A stretch of DNA of 64,000 bases from Sphingomonas sp. G-3-2-10 (GTDB taxonomy: Bacteria > Pseudomonadota > Alphaproteobacteria > Sphingomonadales > Sphingomonadaceae). Location: contig NZ_JABBFY010000003.1 in the NCBI RefSeq assembly GCF_012927115.1, positions 248,001 to 312,000 on the forward strand, written 5' to 3'. The notes under the pieces were generated by a model that had not been told where the DNA came from, ran no database searches, and was given only the letters and a program-made list of their open reading frames with translations. Position numbers and translations under genes: made by a program. Below, one piece after another: positions 8,007 through 16,921 of the stretch (positions are counted from its first letter, which is position 1; every line of letters starts with the position of its first letter).

Positions 8007-8581
8007 TAGTGCGCTTGTTCAAGGCTGTCAAAATATATGGCGGTGCTTGAATCGAGGTCGTCGGGCGTGTCGATATCGTGCGACAGGCCGCGGCGGCGGA
8101 TGATCCGTGCCGATGGCCTGCCTGCCTCGCGATGGCGCGCGAAGGAGTCCGGGCCGAAGGCGAAGGGCAGCACGACGCCCGGGGGCAGGGCGAGGGCGTT
8201 GGTACCGGTGGCGTGGCGATCCGGAGCGATCGCGCCGTTGGGCAGGGCTGCACCCGTCAGCGCGCCTATGTCGCCGGCTGCGAGGAAGGGCAGGTCGGCA
8301 TGGATGACCAGCAGGTGCTCGCGGGCGAGCGTGTGCCGCGCGGCTTCCAGCTCGGCGTTCAGGCCGCTGCCCCGGTCGCGGATCCACTCGCCCTGCCAGG
8401 TCGGCAACGGGGCATCCGACAGGACGAGGATGCGGCCGATCGCGGGCGACTGGCCGAGCGTGGCCGCGACATGGCGGAACATCGCCAGCGCCAGCCGCTC
8501 ACGGTTCGCGGGGGCGAGCCGCCCGGCGAGGCGCGACTTGCGCGCTCGTGTCTTGAACGGGATCAGTGCTGTCCAGAGCAT
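8006..8581 (-). CDS. cofC: 2-phospho-L-lactate (or PEP/3-PG) guanylyltransferase CofC
   Basis: 191 residues. The N-terminus [17 protein letters not shown] is the CofC/FbiD nucleotide-binding pattern (PxKxxxxaKSRL), the middle has HADLPFLAAGDI with the metal-binding aspartate, and the C-terminus DIDTPDDLD is typical of this nucleotidyltransferase family. It activates the three-carbon acid of F420 with GTP. Whether the acid is 2-phospholactate, phosphoenolpyruvate or 3-phosphoglycerate cannot be read here. The gene overlaps the end of cofD by 19 bp, so the two are coupled. The start ATG at 8581 fits the family length well. Confidence 0.88.
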   Translation of the reverse strand: MLWTALIPFKTRARKSRLAGRLAPANRERLALAMFRHVAATLGQSPAIGRILVLSDAPLPTWQGEWIRDRGSGLNAELEAARHTLAREHLLVIHADLPFLAAGDIGALTGAALPNGAIAPDRHATGTNALALPPGVVLPFAFGPDSFARHREAGRPSARIIRRRGLSHDIDTPDDLDSSTAIYFDSLEQAH

Positions 8582-9507
8582 GCGATGGTCCGGGCGAGGT
8601 CGAGCGCGGCGGCGGCGACGCGCTTGCGATCGGTCAGGTCGCGCATCAGCGTGTCTTCCACCGCATAGGGTAGCGAGAGGCCGGAGACGGTGTCTCGCCC
8701 GTCGACGAGGATGCCGTCGATGACCCGGGCATAATGCGCCGCGATGGCTTCGGTCGTCACGGGCAGGCCGAATTCGCGCATCAGCTTGGCGGTCGGCCCC
8801 TTCACCGCTTCGCCCCCGACGATCGGGGAGATGGCGACGATCGGCGCGGTGGCGGTGGCGAGGGCATAGGCGATCTCGGGCACGGCGAGGATCGGATCGA
8901 CGCTGAGCCACGGGTTGGACGGGGCGATCAGGATCGAGTCGGTCTCGGGATCGAGGATGGCTTCGGCGACGCCCGGCGCGGGGCGTGCCCCGGCGGCCCC
9001 GGCGAAGCGGATCGCTCTGGCCACGGGGCGGCACTGGCGTGCGACGAAATAGTCCTGAAAGGCCAGTTCGCCTTCGTCGGTGTCGATCATCGTGGCGACC
9101 GGATCGTCGCTCATCGGCAGGATGCGCGCGGCGATGTTCCAGCTTCGGGCGAAGCCGGCCACGATCTCCGACAGCGGTTCCCCGGCGGCGAGGCGGCTGG
9201 TGCGCAGGATGTGGAGCGCGAGGTCGCCGTCGCCCAGCGCGAACCAGTCCGCGCCGCCGAGCGAGCGCAGCGCGGCCATGAACGACCAGCTCTCGCCTTC
9301 CCGGCCCCAGCCCTGGGTGCGGTTGTCCTGCCCGGACAGGACATAGAGCAAGGTGTCGATATCGGGCGACACGGCGAGGCCGAGATGGCGGAAGTCGTCG
9401 CCGGTGTTGACGATCGCGGTGACCTGCGGCGCGAACTCGAGCGCGGTCAGGCCCAGCACGAGCTTGGCGCCGCCGACGCCGCCGGTCAGGACGGTTACCT
9501 TCCGCAT
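8563..9507 (-). CDS. cofD: 2-phospho-L-lactate transferase CofD
   Basis: 314 residues, usual for the family. The start [20 protein letters not shown] is the hallmark CofD glycine-rich loop; [11 protein letters not shown] and [11 protein letters not shown] are further conserved blocks. The enzyme transfers the phospho-acid from the CofC product to FO, giving F420-0 or its dehydro form. It heads the leftward row cofD-cofC-fbiC-fno-EthD and is divergent from cofE, with an operator-like palindrome in the 109-bp gap to the chosen cofE start. Confidence 0.93.
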   Translation of the reverse strand: MRKVTVLTGGVGGAKLVLGLTALEFAPQVTAIVNTGDDFRHLGLAVSPDIDTLLYVLSGQDNRTQGWGREGESWSFMAALRSLGGADWFALGDGDLALHILRTSRLAAGEPLSEIVAGFARSWNIAARILPMSDDPVATMIDTDEGELAFQDYFVARQCRPVARAIRFAGAAGARPAPGVAEAILDPETDSILIAPSNPWLSVDPILAVPEIAYALATATAPIVAISPIVGGEAVKGPTAKLMREFGLPVTTEAIAAHYARVIDGILVDGRDTVSGLSLPYAVEDTLMRDLTDRKRVAAAALDLARTIACSGQH

Positions 9508-9561
9508 CGATCATCTTCTTCCCGCTTGATTATCGGCCGCCATGATGGAAGGAAATGCGTT

Positions 9562-9579
9562 ACCAAGCAATCGATCGGT
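9562..9579 (+). promoter_or_regulatory. Operator-like palindrome, F420-locus motif, copy 4
   Basis: ACCAAGCAATCGATCGGT, in the divergent gap between cofD and cofE. It matches the other copies in the ACCAA left arm and the central ATCGATC or its variant. It is positioned to control both directions. Confidence 0.5.
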
Positions 9580-9616
9580 AAATTAATTCTTGACAGGGGA
9601 TGGTGCACTATTGGTC

Positions 9617-10363
9617 ATGCCGTTACACGGCCTGCCGCTGTTCGAGCGTGGCGACGATCTGGCGGGCGCGATCCTTGCCGCGCTGGAGCGTCAGGAAATC
9701 GCGCTCGCCGAAGGCGACATATTGGTGGTCGCGCAGAAGATCGTGTCGAAAGCCGAAGGGCGCACCGTCGATCTGGCGAGCGTGTCTCCCGGCAAGCGGG
9801 CGCGGGAGTTGGCCGAAACCGTGCGCAAGCCGGCTGCGCTGGTGCAGCTGATCCTCGACGAAGCGCTGGAAGTGATGCGCGCGGTGCCCAATGTCCTCAT
9901 CACACGGCATCGCACCGGCCACGTCACCGCCAATTCGGGCATCGACGCGTCGAATGTGGCGGGCGGGGATACCGGGACGGTGCTGCTGTGGCCGGAGGAC
10001 CCGGACCACAGCGCGCGCGGTATTCGCGAGGCGATCGCGGCGCGGAGCGGGGTTGCGGTGGGGGTGATCGTTGCCGACAGTCTCGGTCGGGCATGGCGGC
10101 TGGGCACGATCGGCACCGCGATCGGATCGAGCGGGATGCCCGCGCTCGACGACCGTTGCGGCAGCCTCGACCTGTACGGTCGCCCGTTGCAGGCCACCTG
10201 GGTCGCGGCGATCGATTCCGTCGCGGCGGCGGCGGTGCTCGCGATGGGCGAGGGGGCGGAAGGTACGCCCGCTGCGCTGGTGCGCGGGGTGCGCTTCACC
10301 AGACAAGCGGACGATGGCGCCGACGATCTCCTGCGGCCGCCGCAGGAGGATCTGTTCCGCTGA
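9617..10363 (+). CDS. cofE: F420-0:gamma-glutamyl ligase CofE
   Basis: 248 residues. The N-terminal MPLHGLPLFERGDDLAGAI, the VVAQKIVSKAEGR block and the ITRHRTGHVTANSGIDASNV block are the conserved CofE segments for GTP, metal and F420 binding; VIVADSLGRAWRLGTIG is also diagnostic. The enzyme adds glutamate tails to F420-0. It is a stand-alone ligase: the C-terminal nitroreductase-like domain of actinobacterial FbiB is missing, as in archaeal CofE. I choose the ATG at 9617 because the family begins about there; a TTG at 9590 would add nine unlike residues. It ends 3 bp before the convergent SDR gene. Confidence 0.92.
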   Translation: MPLHGLPLFERGDDLAGAILAALERQEIALAEGDILVVAQKIVSKAEGRTVDLASVSPGKRARELAETVRKPAALVQLILDEALEVMRAVPNVLITRHRTGHVTANSGIDASNVAGGDTGTVLLWPEDPDHSARGIREAIAARSGVAVGVIVADSLGRAWRLGTIGTAIGSSGMPALDDRCGSLDLYGRPLQATWVAAIDSVAAAAVLAMGEGAEGTPAALVRGVRFTRQADDGADDLLRPPQEDLFR

Positions 10364-10366
10364 GCT

Positions 10367-11143
10367 TTAGATGCCGTAGCCGCCCGCGACCGAAATCTGC
10401 TGGCCGGTGACATAGGATGCGCGGCGAGAGGCGAGGAAGGTGACGGCATCGGCAATCTCCTCGGGCTTGCCGAGGCGTTTCAGGCCGAGCCGTTCATGGG
10501 TCTTCGCGATCCACGCATCGTCGAACACTCCGGCGTCGCGGAACTTGATGAACATGCCGCCCTCGATCACGCCGATCAGCACCGAATTCGCCCGGATGCC
10601 ATAGCGCCCTTCCTCGCGCGCGATGCCACGCACCATCGCTTCGTTGGCGGCCTTGGGGATCACCGACAGGCCATCGCGATTGGCCCAGGCGAGATCGCCG
10701 GCGGACCCCAGATGGACGAAGGCACCGCTCTCATTCGCGCGGAAATGGGGCAGGGCGGCGCGGACGACATGGTAGAAGCCATGCACCTCGACATCGATCG
10801 CCTCGCGCCATTCGGCGTCTTCATACTGGCCGATATAGCGTTGCACCGGCATCGCGCCGGCGACGAAGACGACGCTGTGGATGCGGCCGAACCGGGCGAC
10901 TGCATCGCGCACCGCGGCTTCGACCGATGCTGCATCGGTCACATCGGCGCGGAAGGCTGCTGCTTCCGTGCCGCCTGCCGCCAGTTCGGCGGTCAGTGCC
11001 GATGCCGCGGTCTCGTTGCTGCGCCAGGTTAGCGCCACCGGGCTGCCCAGTTCGGCGAACCCCCGGCAGATCGCGCTGCCAAGGCCGCCGCTGCCGCCAA
11101 AGACGAGTGCTGCGCCTGTATCGAACATCGGTCGCCGGGACAT
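10367..11143 (-). CDS. SDR-family protein lacking the catalytic tyrosine
   Basis: 258 residues with a normal Rossmann loop (VFGGSGGLGSAICRGFAE) and the C-terminal GVIEGGM and YVTGQQISVAGGYGI segments of classical short-chain dehydrogenases. The catalytic YxxxK is changed: the lysine is present in SVIPKAANEAM, but four residues before it there is serine instead of tyrosine. Classical oxidoreductase chemistry is therefore doubtful, and a divergent or binding role is possible. The ATG at 11143 is preferred (GTGAGA upstream); 11128 is an alternative. It converges on cofE and diverges from the TonB receptor gene, so it may belong to either neighbourhood. Confidence 0.75.
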   Translation of the reverse strand: MSRRPMFDTGAALVFGGSGGLGSAICRGFAELGSPVALTWRSNETAASALTAELAAGGTEAAAFRADVTDAASVEAAVRDAVARFGRIHSVVFVAGAMPVQRYIGQYEDAEWREAIDVEVHGFYHVVRAALPHFRANESGAFVHLGSAGDLAWANRDGLSVIPKAANEAMVRGIAREEGRYGIRANSVLIGVIEGGMFIKFRDAGVFDDAWIAKTHERLGLKRLGKPEEIADAVTFLASRRASYVTGQQISVAGGYGI

Positions 11144-11425
11144 CGCGAATCTCACATGAGTGGGCGTTGCAGCGGCGCTAACCGGCCGCCAGCGGCTGCC
11201 CAATCACCATTCGGGGGTGCGCAGCGGCTATGCCGTTCTTTCCCAAACTCGAACAAGTATCGTCCGATACCACATCTGGCGGCGTCCGGATCGAGTGGCC
11301 GAAATCGGCCTGCCGAAAGTCATATATACAAATATAATCCTTTAAATACATAATGATATCGAGTGCTCCGATGCCGTCGAGTGTACCCGGCCGCGCGGGG
11401 ATAGGTCCAAAACTGATGCGAATTT

Positions 11426-11442
11426 GTCACGTAATACGTTAC
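11426..11442. promoter_or_regulatory. IclR-type palindrome upstream of TonB receptor
   Basis: GTCACGTAATACGTTAC, a 17-bp inverted repeat with one mismatched pair of arm positions. It ends 13 bp before the -35 box of the receptor promoter, a typical activator position. The same motif recurs at four other promoters in the window. Confidence 0.6.
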
Positions 11443-11455
11443 AGTGTCGCGCATA

Positions 11456-11483
11456 TTGACTCGTTTTCGGTTCCGGGTAATGT
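11456..11483 (+). promoter_or_regulatory. Sigma-70-like promoter of TonB receptor gene
   Basis: TTGACT (11456-11461), a 16-bp spacer and TAATGT (11478-11483). The transcript would start near 11490 and have a leader of about 60 bases. Confidence 0.5.
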
Positions 11484-11550
11484 CTGCCGAACACGTTCAC
11501 AGACAAGAAAGGGTGGCCCAATGAGGTTGCGGAACGGACAGGGAGAGAAG

Positions 11551-14514
11551 ATGGGGATCAACACGCGCGCCATGCTGCTGGCGACGGCGCTCTGCATGAT
11601 TCCGGGTGCGGCTTATGCTCAGGCGGCTGACCCGGCGCAGGACGGCGCAGCGCAGGAAGAGGCCGAGCAGGGCGAAGGCGGCACGATCATCGTGACCGGC
11701 AGCCGCATCTCGCGCCGCGACGTCGAAGCGCCGACGCCGACCAAGGTGCTGGGTTCCGAAGTGCTCGAATCGCGCGGTTCGACCAGCATCGGCGAATTCC
11801 TTTCCGAAGTGCCGTCGTTCCGCAGCACGCAGGGACCGTCGACCAACACGGCCGCCACGCTGGGCACCGGCCAGTTCTCGCCCGATCTTCGCGCGCTGGG
11901 CGTTATCCGCACGCTGACGCTGGTCGACAGCCGCCGCTTCGTGCCTTCGGCCGCGACGGGTCAGGTCGATCTCAACCTGATCCCGCAGATCCTGGTCGAG
12001 CGGATCGACGTGGTGACCGGCGGCGCATCGGCGGCTTACGGTTCGGACGCCGTTTCGGGCGTGGTCAACGTCATCCTCAACAAGCGGCTCGACGGCTTCA
12101 AGGGCGATGCCTCGATGGGCATCAGCGATCGCGGCGATGCCCGCGAAACCCGCGTGTCGCTGGCGTTCGGTACGCCCTTCGATGACGGCCGCGGCCATTT
12201 CATCATCGGCGGCGACTATGTGAAGTCGAACGGCATCAACGACATCTTCGCGCGTGATTCCTTCGCCGACCAGCCGGGCCTGATCTCCTATGTCGGCGCG
12301 CGTCCGGCCAATGCGCCGTCGCGCATCTATGCGACGGGCGTGACCTTCATCAACATGGCCTATGGCGGCCTGATCACGGGCGTGAACGCCGACACCAATG
12401 CCGGCAACGGCGCGGACGTGCTGCGCGGGATCCAGTTCGGCCCCGGCGGCGCGCCGACCGCCTTCAACTACGGCAATTTCGCTACTTATGGCACCGGCAG
12501 CACGCTTGCCAGCGGCTTTACCGGCGGCAATGTCGGCCTGTTCCCGCAGGATGGCTGGACGATGATCGTCCCGACCACCCGGCGTACTGTGTTCGGCCAT
12601 CTCGATTACGAACTGTCGCCGGGCCTGAACCTGTTCGTCGAGGCGGGCTATGGCCGCAGCGCGGGCTACGGCAATTCGCCGCCGGTTCGCGATCAGGCAG
12701 GCGCCGCGACGATCCTGCGCGACAATGCGTATCTCGCGTCGTCGATCCGCGACATCATGGTGACGAACAACATCGCGTCGTTCACGCTGGGCCGTCCCTA
12801 TAATGATTTCGGCGGCATCGCTCGCGACAACCAGAACACCACCGAGCGCTTCGTGGCCGGCTTCGATTACGACATCGGCGGCGGCTGGAAGATCGACGGC
12901 TATTATCAATATGGCCGCAACGTCCTGAACGCGAACGTCGCCAATCTGCGCATCGAGAATAATTTCCGGTTCGCGGTGGATGCGGTGAACGTCAACGGGC
13001 AGATCGTCTGCGCCGCGACCCAAGCCAATGGCACGGTGACCAACACCGGCCAGATCCTCAACCGCTTCAACTCGGCGGCTTCGGGCTGCGTGCCGATCAA
13101 CCTGTTCGGCCAGGGTTCGCCCAGCGCATCGGCGATCGACTATGTGACCGGCGACGTCTTCTATCAGGTCACCACGCGGCAGCAGGTTGCGTCGCTGGCG
13201 GTGCAGGGCGAGCTGATGAAGCTGCCCGGCGGTACGCTGGCGGTGGCGTTCGGCGGCGAATGGCGGCGCGAGGAAGCCAAGGCGATCTCCGACGTGATCT
13301 CGCAGGCGAACGGCTTCAACTACAGCAACCCCAAGCCCTATGCCGGTGGCTATGATGTGAAGGAAGTGTTCGGCGAAGTCGTCGCGCCGCTGCTGCGCGA
13401 CATGCCCTTCGCCAACTATCTCGAGCTGAACGGTGCGGTCCGCTACACCGATTATTCCAGCTCGGGCGGGGTCACGACGTGGAAGCTGGGTGCGATCTAC
13501 GCGCCGGTTTCGGACCTGCGCCTGCGCGTCACCCGGTCGCGTGACATTCGCGCGCCGAACAATGCCGAGCTGTTCGCCACCACGGCATCGTTCGCCCAGT
13601 TGCGCAATCCGTACAGCGGCGTGACGACCCAGATTACCGCGATCAACCAGCCCAGCCCGAACCTGAAGCCGGAGGTAGCGGATACGCTGACCGTCGGTGC
13701 GGTGTTCACGCCCAGCTTCTTCCGCGGCCTGACGCTGTCCGCCGATTATTTCGACATCAACATCAGCGGCGCGATCTCGAGCTTCTCGGCCCAGTCGATC
13801 CTCGACAATTGCTTCGCGGAAACGGGCACGCCCTATTTCTGCAATTTCGTGAACCGCTCCGGCACGGGCGCGGCAACGGTGATCAACTCGGTCTCGGTGC
13901 AGCTCCTCAACATCGCCGGCGTAAGGACGCGGGGCGTCGACTTCTCGGCATCGTACCGCACCCGGCTGGGCGGCGGCGAGCTGACGCTTCGCGGCATGGC
14001 GTCGTACGTCAAGGATCTGATCTTCGACGACGGCACCGGCGCAGCACCGCGCTTCAACGCGGCGGGCGTGATCCAGTCGCTGGGCGGCCGGATCGACCGC
14101 GCCGGATCGGTGGGCGGCACTGCCTTCACCGCCGGCCAGCAGACCAGCGCGACCAACACGCCGACCTGGACCGCGACCGGATCGATCGCCTACGCAGCCG
14201 AGCCGTTCATGGTCAGCCTGCAGGGCCGTTATGTCGGCGGCGGCAAGTTCGACGCCACGCTGGTTGGCCCGGGCGACCAGTATTACGATCCCGCATCGCC
14301 GATCTCGATCGGCAACAACCGGGTGGACGGCCGCTTCTACCTCGATCTCTCGGGTTCGATCGACGTGGTGAAGGATGGCAACCGCAAGCTGCAATTCTAC
14401 TTCAACGTCAACAACCTGACCGACCGGGATCCGCCGTTCCCGGTGGTCGCGATCGCAGGCATGTATGACCGCATCGGCCGTTACTATCGTGCCGGCCTGC
14501 GCTTCACCTACTGA
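11551..14514 (+). CDS. TonB-dependent outer-membrane receptor
   Basis: 987 residues. The start at 11551 follows GGGAGAG at good spacing and gives a clean signal peptide (MGINTRAMLLATALCM, then a hydrophobic stretch ending AAYAQA). After an acidic alanine/glutamate linker comes GGTIIVTGSRISRRDVEAP, the start of the plug domain. The plug has VERIDVVTGGASAAYGSDA, and the barrel includes NLKPEVADTLTVG and ends in RFTY with a terminal aromatic. It moves a large or scarce substrate across the outer membrane using TonB energy. It heads the rightward group with the 2-hydroxyacid dehydrogenase and DJ-1 genes, and has its own promoter and IclR-type site. The substrate is presumably the compound degraded by the supercluster. 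Confidence 0.95.
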   Translation: MGINTRAMLLATALCMIPGAAYAQAADPAQDGAAQEEAEQGEGGTIIVTGSRISRRDVEAPTPTKVLGSEVLESRGSTSIGEFLSEVPSFRSTQGPSTNTAATLGTGQFSPDLRALGVIRTLTLVDSRRFVPSAATGQVDLNLIPQILVERIDVVTGGASAAYGSDAVSGVVNVILNKRLDGFKGDASMGISDRGDARETRVSLAFGTPFDDGRGHFIIGGDYVKSNGINDIFARDSFADQPGLISYVGARPANAPSRIYATGVTFINMAYGGLITGVNADTNAGNGADVLRGIQFGPGGAPTAFNYGNFATYGTGSTLASGFTGGNVGLFPQDGWTMIVPTTRRTVFGHLDYELSPGLNLFVEAGYGRSAGYGNSPPVRDQAGAATILRDNAYLASSIRDIMVTNNIASFTLGRPYNDFGGIARDNQNTTERFVAGFDYDIGGGWKIDGYYQYGRNVLNANVANLRIENNFRFAVDAVNVNGQIVCAATQANGTVTNTGQILNRFNSAASGCVPINLFGQGSPSASAIDYVTGDVFYQVTTRQQVASLAVQGELMKLPGGTLAVAFGGEWRREEAKAISDVISQANGFNYSNPKPYAGGYDVKEVFGEVVAPLLRDMPFANYLELNGAVRYTDYSSSGGVTTWKLGAIYAPVSDLRLRVTRSRDIRAPNNAELFATTASFAQLRNPYSGVTTQITAINQPSPNLKPEVADTLTVGAVFTPSFFRGLTLSADYFDINISGAISSFSAQSILDNCFAETGTPYFCNFVNRSGTGAATVINSVSVQLLNIAGVRTRGVDFSASYRTRLGGGELTLRGMASYVKDLIFDDGTGAAPRFNAAGVIQSLGGRIDRAGSVGGTAFTAGQQTSATNTPTWTATGSIAYAAEPFMVSLQGRYVGGGKFDATLVGPGDQYYDPASPISIGNNRVDGRFYLDLSGSIDVVKDGNRKLQFYFNVNNLTDRDPPFPVVAIAGMYDRIGRYYRAGLRFTY

Positions 14515-14521
14515 CGAACCG

Positions 14522-15916
14522 ATGTCCGCACTCGACATGCCGGGTGCGGACATCCTCGTCACCGATGCCGACGCGCGCGAAACCTATCTTCGCGACGCGA
14601 CGGGCAAATGGCCGTCCCACGTGCTCTCCGTGGGGCGGCCACGCTCGTCTGAAGAGGTGGCCGCCATCGTCCGTCATGCGGCGGCGAACGGTCTTGCGGT
14701 GGTGCCGCAGGGCGGGAATACCGGGCTGGTCGGCGGATGCGGGATCGGGGCCGAACGGCCGGCGGTGATGCTGTCGCTCGACCGGATGCGGGCGATCCGC
14801 ATGATCGATCCGGTCGGCGCGACGGTGGTGGTCGAGGCGGGGTGCATTCTTGCCGATCTTCAGGCGGCGGTGGCCGAACAGGGCTTCGCGATACCGCTCG
14901 GGCTTGGCTCCGAAGGCAGCGCGACGATCGGCGGGTTGATCTCGACCAATGCCGGAGGCATCCGCGCATTGCGCTACGGCGTGATGCGCAGCCTCGTGCT
15001 GGGCCTCGAAGTGGTGCTGCCCGACGGGCGGGTTTGGGACGGGCTGCGGACCGTCGCCAAGAATAACATGGGGTACGACCTCAAACAGCTGTTCGTCGGC
15101 GGGGAGGGGACGCTGGGCGTCGTCACCGCCGCGGCGCTGCGGCTGGTGCCGGCGTGGCAGCAGGTGGAGACTGCGTGGCTGGCAGTGGAAAGTCCGGCGG
15201 CGGCGCTGCGTCTGCTCGATGCATTGCGCGCGGCGCTGGGCGATGTCGTGGTCGCGTGCGAGCTGATCCAGCGGCGCGGGATCGAATGGGGCGAGGCGGC
15301 GGTGCCTGGTCTCAAGGTGCCCGGCATCGGAGATCATGGGTGGTTCGTGCTGATCGAGTTCGCGTCGTCGGCCAGGCTGCTGCCGCTCCGCGAAGCGCTG
15401 GAGACCGCGCTGGGCGAAGTGATGGAGCAGGGGCTGGTGCTCGACGGGACGCTGGCCGAGAGCGAAGCGCAGCGGCGCGAGTTCTGGAAGATCCGCGAAG
15501 CCGTGGTGATGGGGAAGATCGCGGCCAAGCCTTCGGTGACGCTCGATGTCGCGGTGCCGCTGGGACAGGTCCCGGCGTTTCTCGACGAGGCGGAAGCGCT
15601 GGCCGAAGCGCTGATGCCTGGCGTCGAATGCCTTGGCTTCGGGCATGTCGGTGACGGCAATATCCATTTCTCGGTGCATCGCGGGACCAACGACGTCGCG
15701 GCGTTCGAGCCGCGCGTGGCGGAGATCTGCGCGGCGCTGGAGCGGCTGGCGCTGACGCATGGCGGGTCGATCTGCGCCGAGCATGGCGTGGGGCGGCGGA
15801 TGCGCGATGCGGTGGCGGCGGCCGTGGGCGAAGTGGAGCATGACCTGTTCTGCCGCGTGAAGCGCGCGATCGATCCGGAGAACCGGATGAACCCCGGCGC
15901 GGTGGTTGCGCTATGA
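14522..15916 (+). CDS. FAD-linked D-2-hydroxyacid dehydrogenase (GlcD/D2HGDH family)
   Basis: 464 residues. The FAD-binding PCMH domain (residues about 45-225) has VVPQGGNTGLVGG and STNAGGIRALRYG; the C-terminal domain has the metal-binding GFGHVGDGNIHFSVH and ends with CAEHGVGRRM and IDPENRMNPG. These are classic for D-lactate, glycolate and D-2-hydroxyglutarate dehydrogenases, which oxidise D-2-hydroxy acids to 2-oxo acids. It begins 8 bp after the TonB receptor stop and overlaps the next gene (ATGA). In this cluster an aryl-lactate substrate giving an arylpyruvate is a reasonable guess. The family call is strong; the substrate is not known. Confidence 0.88.
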   Translation: MSALDMPGADILVTDADARETYLRDATGKWPSHVLSVGRPRSSEEVAAIVRHAAANGLAVVPQGGNTGLVGGCGIGAERPAVMLSLDRMRAIRMIDPVGATVVVEAGCILADLQAAVAEQGFAIPLGLGSEGSATIGGLISTNAGGIRALRYGVMRSLVLGLEVVLPDGRVWDGLRTVAKNNMGYDLKQLFVGGEGTLGVVTAAALRLVPAWQQVETAWLAVESPAAALRLLDALRAALGDVVVACELIQRRGIEWGEAAVPGLKVPGIGDHGWFVLIEFASSARLLPLREALETALGEVMEQGLVLDGTLAESEAQRREFWKIREAVVMGKIAAKPSVTLDVAVPLGQVPAFLDEAEALAEALMPGVECLGFGHVGDGNIHFSVHRGTNDVAAFEPRVAEICAALERLALTHGGSICAEHGVGRRMRDAVAAAVGEVEHDLFCRVKRAIDPENRMNPGAVVAL

Positions 15917-16689
15917 ACGGGATCGATCGACGCACGCTGCTTGCCGCCGGCGGGGCGCTTGCGATGGGAGTGCCGGCCGAAGCCGGAGCAGGAGAGGGAA
16001 GCATGGAATCGCAGCCGTTCACGGTGGGCATGATCGCGTTCGACATGATGACGAACCTCGATTTCGTCGGGCCGTTCGACATTCTCTCGCGGGTACGCGG
16101 GGCGCGGACGATCCTGCTGGGCAAGGCGCTCGATCCGATCGTGACCGACTCCCGCTATCGCCTGCTGCCCGAGATGCGGCTGGCCGAAGCACCCGAACTC
16201 GACATGATTTTCGTGCCGGGCGGGCCGGGTTCGACGAAGCTGATGGAGGACCCGGAGGTGCTGGCTTTCCTCGCCGCGCGTGCGCCGCGCGCGAAATGGG
16301 TGACTTCGGTCTGCACCGGTGCTTTGGTGCTGGGTGCGGCGGGGCTGCTCAAGGGCTATCGCGCGGCGACGCACTGGAGCGCGATGGACATATTGCCGGT
16401 GCTGGGCGCGATCCCGGTGCATGAGCGGGTGGTGATCGACCGCAACCGGGTTACCGGCGGAGGCGTGACCGCGGGGATCGACTTCGCGCTGACGCTGATC
16501 GCGCAGATATGGGGCGAGGATCAGGCCAAGCTGATCCAGCTGGGCAACGAATATAACCCGCAGCCGCCGTTCGACGCGGGATCTCCGGAGCGAGCGCCCG
16601 ACGTTGCGGCGCGCTATCGCGAGCTGACGAGGGGGATGACGGCGGCGCGGATGGAAGCCGCGCAACGCGCCGCCGCTCGGCTCCGCTGA
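15913..16689 (+). CDS. Tat-exported DJ-1/PfpI family protein (isonitrile-hydratase-like)
   Basis: 258 residues. The N-terminus DRRTLLAAGGALAMG looks like a twin-arginine signal followed by a short hydrophobic stretch, so export is likely. The rest is a DJ-1/PfpI domain: FVPGGPGSTKLM, the nucleophile-elbow cysteine in SVCTGALVLGAAGLL, and THWSAMD and TGGGVTAGIDFAL as in the isonitrile hydratase (InhA) branch. InhA hydrates isocyanides to N-substituted formamides. It overlaps the dehydrogenase gene by 4 bp. A close paralogue lies at 37282-38133. The branch contains proteins of unknown activity, so the reaction is uncertain. Confidence 0.8.
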   Translation: MNGIDRRTLLAAGGALAMGVPAEAGAGEGSMESQPFTVGMIAFDMMTNLDFVGPFDILSRVRGARTILLGKALDPIVTDSRYRLLPEMRLAEAPELDMIFVPGGPGSTKLMEDPEVLAFLAARAPRAKWVTSVCTGALVLGAAGLLKGYRAATHWSAMDILPVLGAIPVHERVVIDRNRVTGGGVTAGIDFALTLIAQIWGEDQAKLIQLGNEYNPQPPFDAGSPERAPDVAARYRELTRGMTAARMEAAQRAAARLR

Positions 16690-16820
16690 GGAGCGGCGCT
16701 GAGGTCGCTGCCGGATGCGCCGGAAAGCCTCGCTAAGTTGACACGAAGTTGACACTATCGCGCATGTTTTGCGGGAGTGGCGGAGTGGCCGTCACAGATC
16801 GAAGATCGCGATGTCAAAGC

Positions 16821-16844
16821 GCGCGCCGGAGCTTCCCGGCGCGC
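16821..16844. terminator. Strong hairpin in the gap after the DJ-1 gene
   Basis: GCGCGCCGG-AGCTTC-CCGGCGCGC forms a perfect 9-bp GC stem, about 130 bp after the DJ-1 stop and 78 bp after the convergent RidA stop. No T-run follows. The rest of this 232-bp gap (16690-16921) shows only a smaller CCCCC/GGGGG hairpin near 16895. Confidence 0.4.
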
Positions 16845-16921
16845 TGAGCGAAGCAGGTGAAATCCAACATTTCAAGCTTAGCGTTTCACTCCTCCCCCTC
16901 CGGGGGAAGATTGCGAAGGGA

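Larger units (their letters stand above)
11144..11550 (+). other. Intergenic region upstream of the TonB receptor
   Basis: A gap of about 400 bp between the divergent SDR and TonB-receptor genes. It holds an AT-rich block around 11319-11357, a 17-bp IclR-type palindrome at 11426-11442 and a good sigma-70-like promoter at 11456-11483. An in-frame ATG at 11521 could extend the receptor by ten residues. I see no other gene in it. Confidence 0.6.

Noticed and set aside
5097..8009. Long plus-strand reading frame opposite FO synthase and the F420 oxidoreductase
   Set aside because: It is antisense to well-recognised genes and shows no domain pattern.
9590..9595. TTGACA as a -35 box for cofE
   Set aside because: No -10 element is found at 16-18 bp spacing, and the hexamer is too close to the chosen start codon.
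4368..10363. Recent horizontal transfer of the F420 genes from base composition
   Set aside because: By eye the GC content and codon use look like the neighbours, and no mobile element borders the locus; a transfer claim needs phylogeny.
11497..14562. Very long minus-strand reading frame opposite the TonB receptor
   Set aside because: It mirrors the receptor codons. High GC leaves antisense frames open by chance, and the translation is low-complexity R/D/A-rich with no family pattern.
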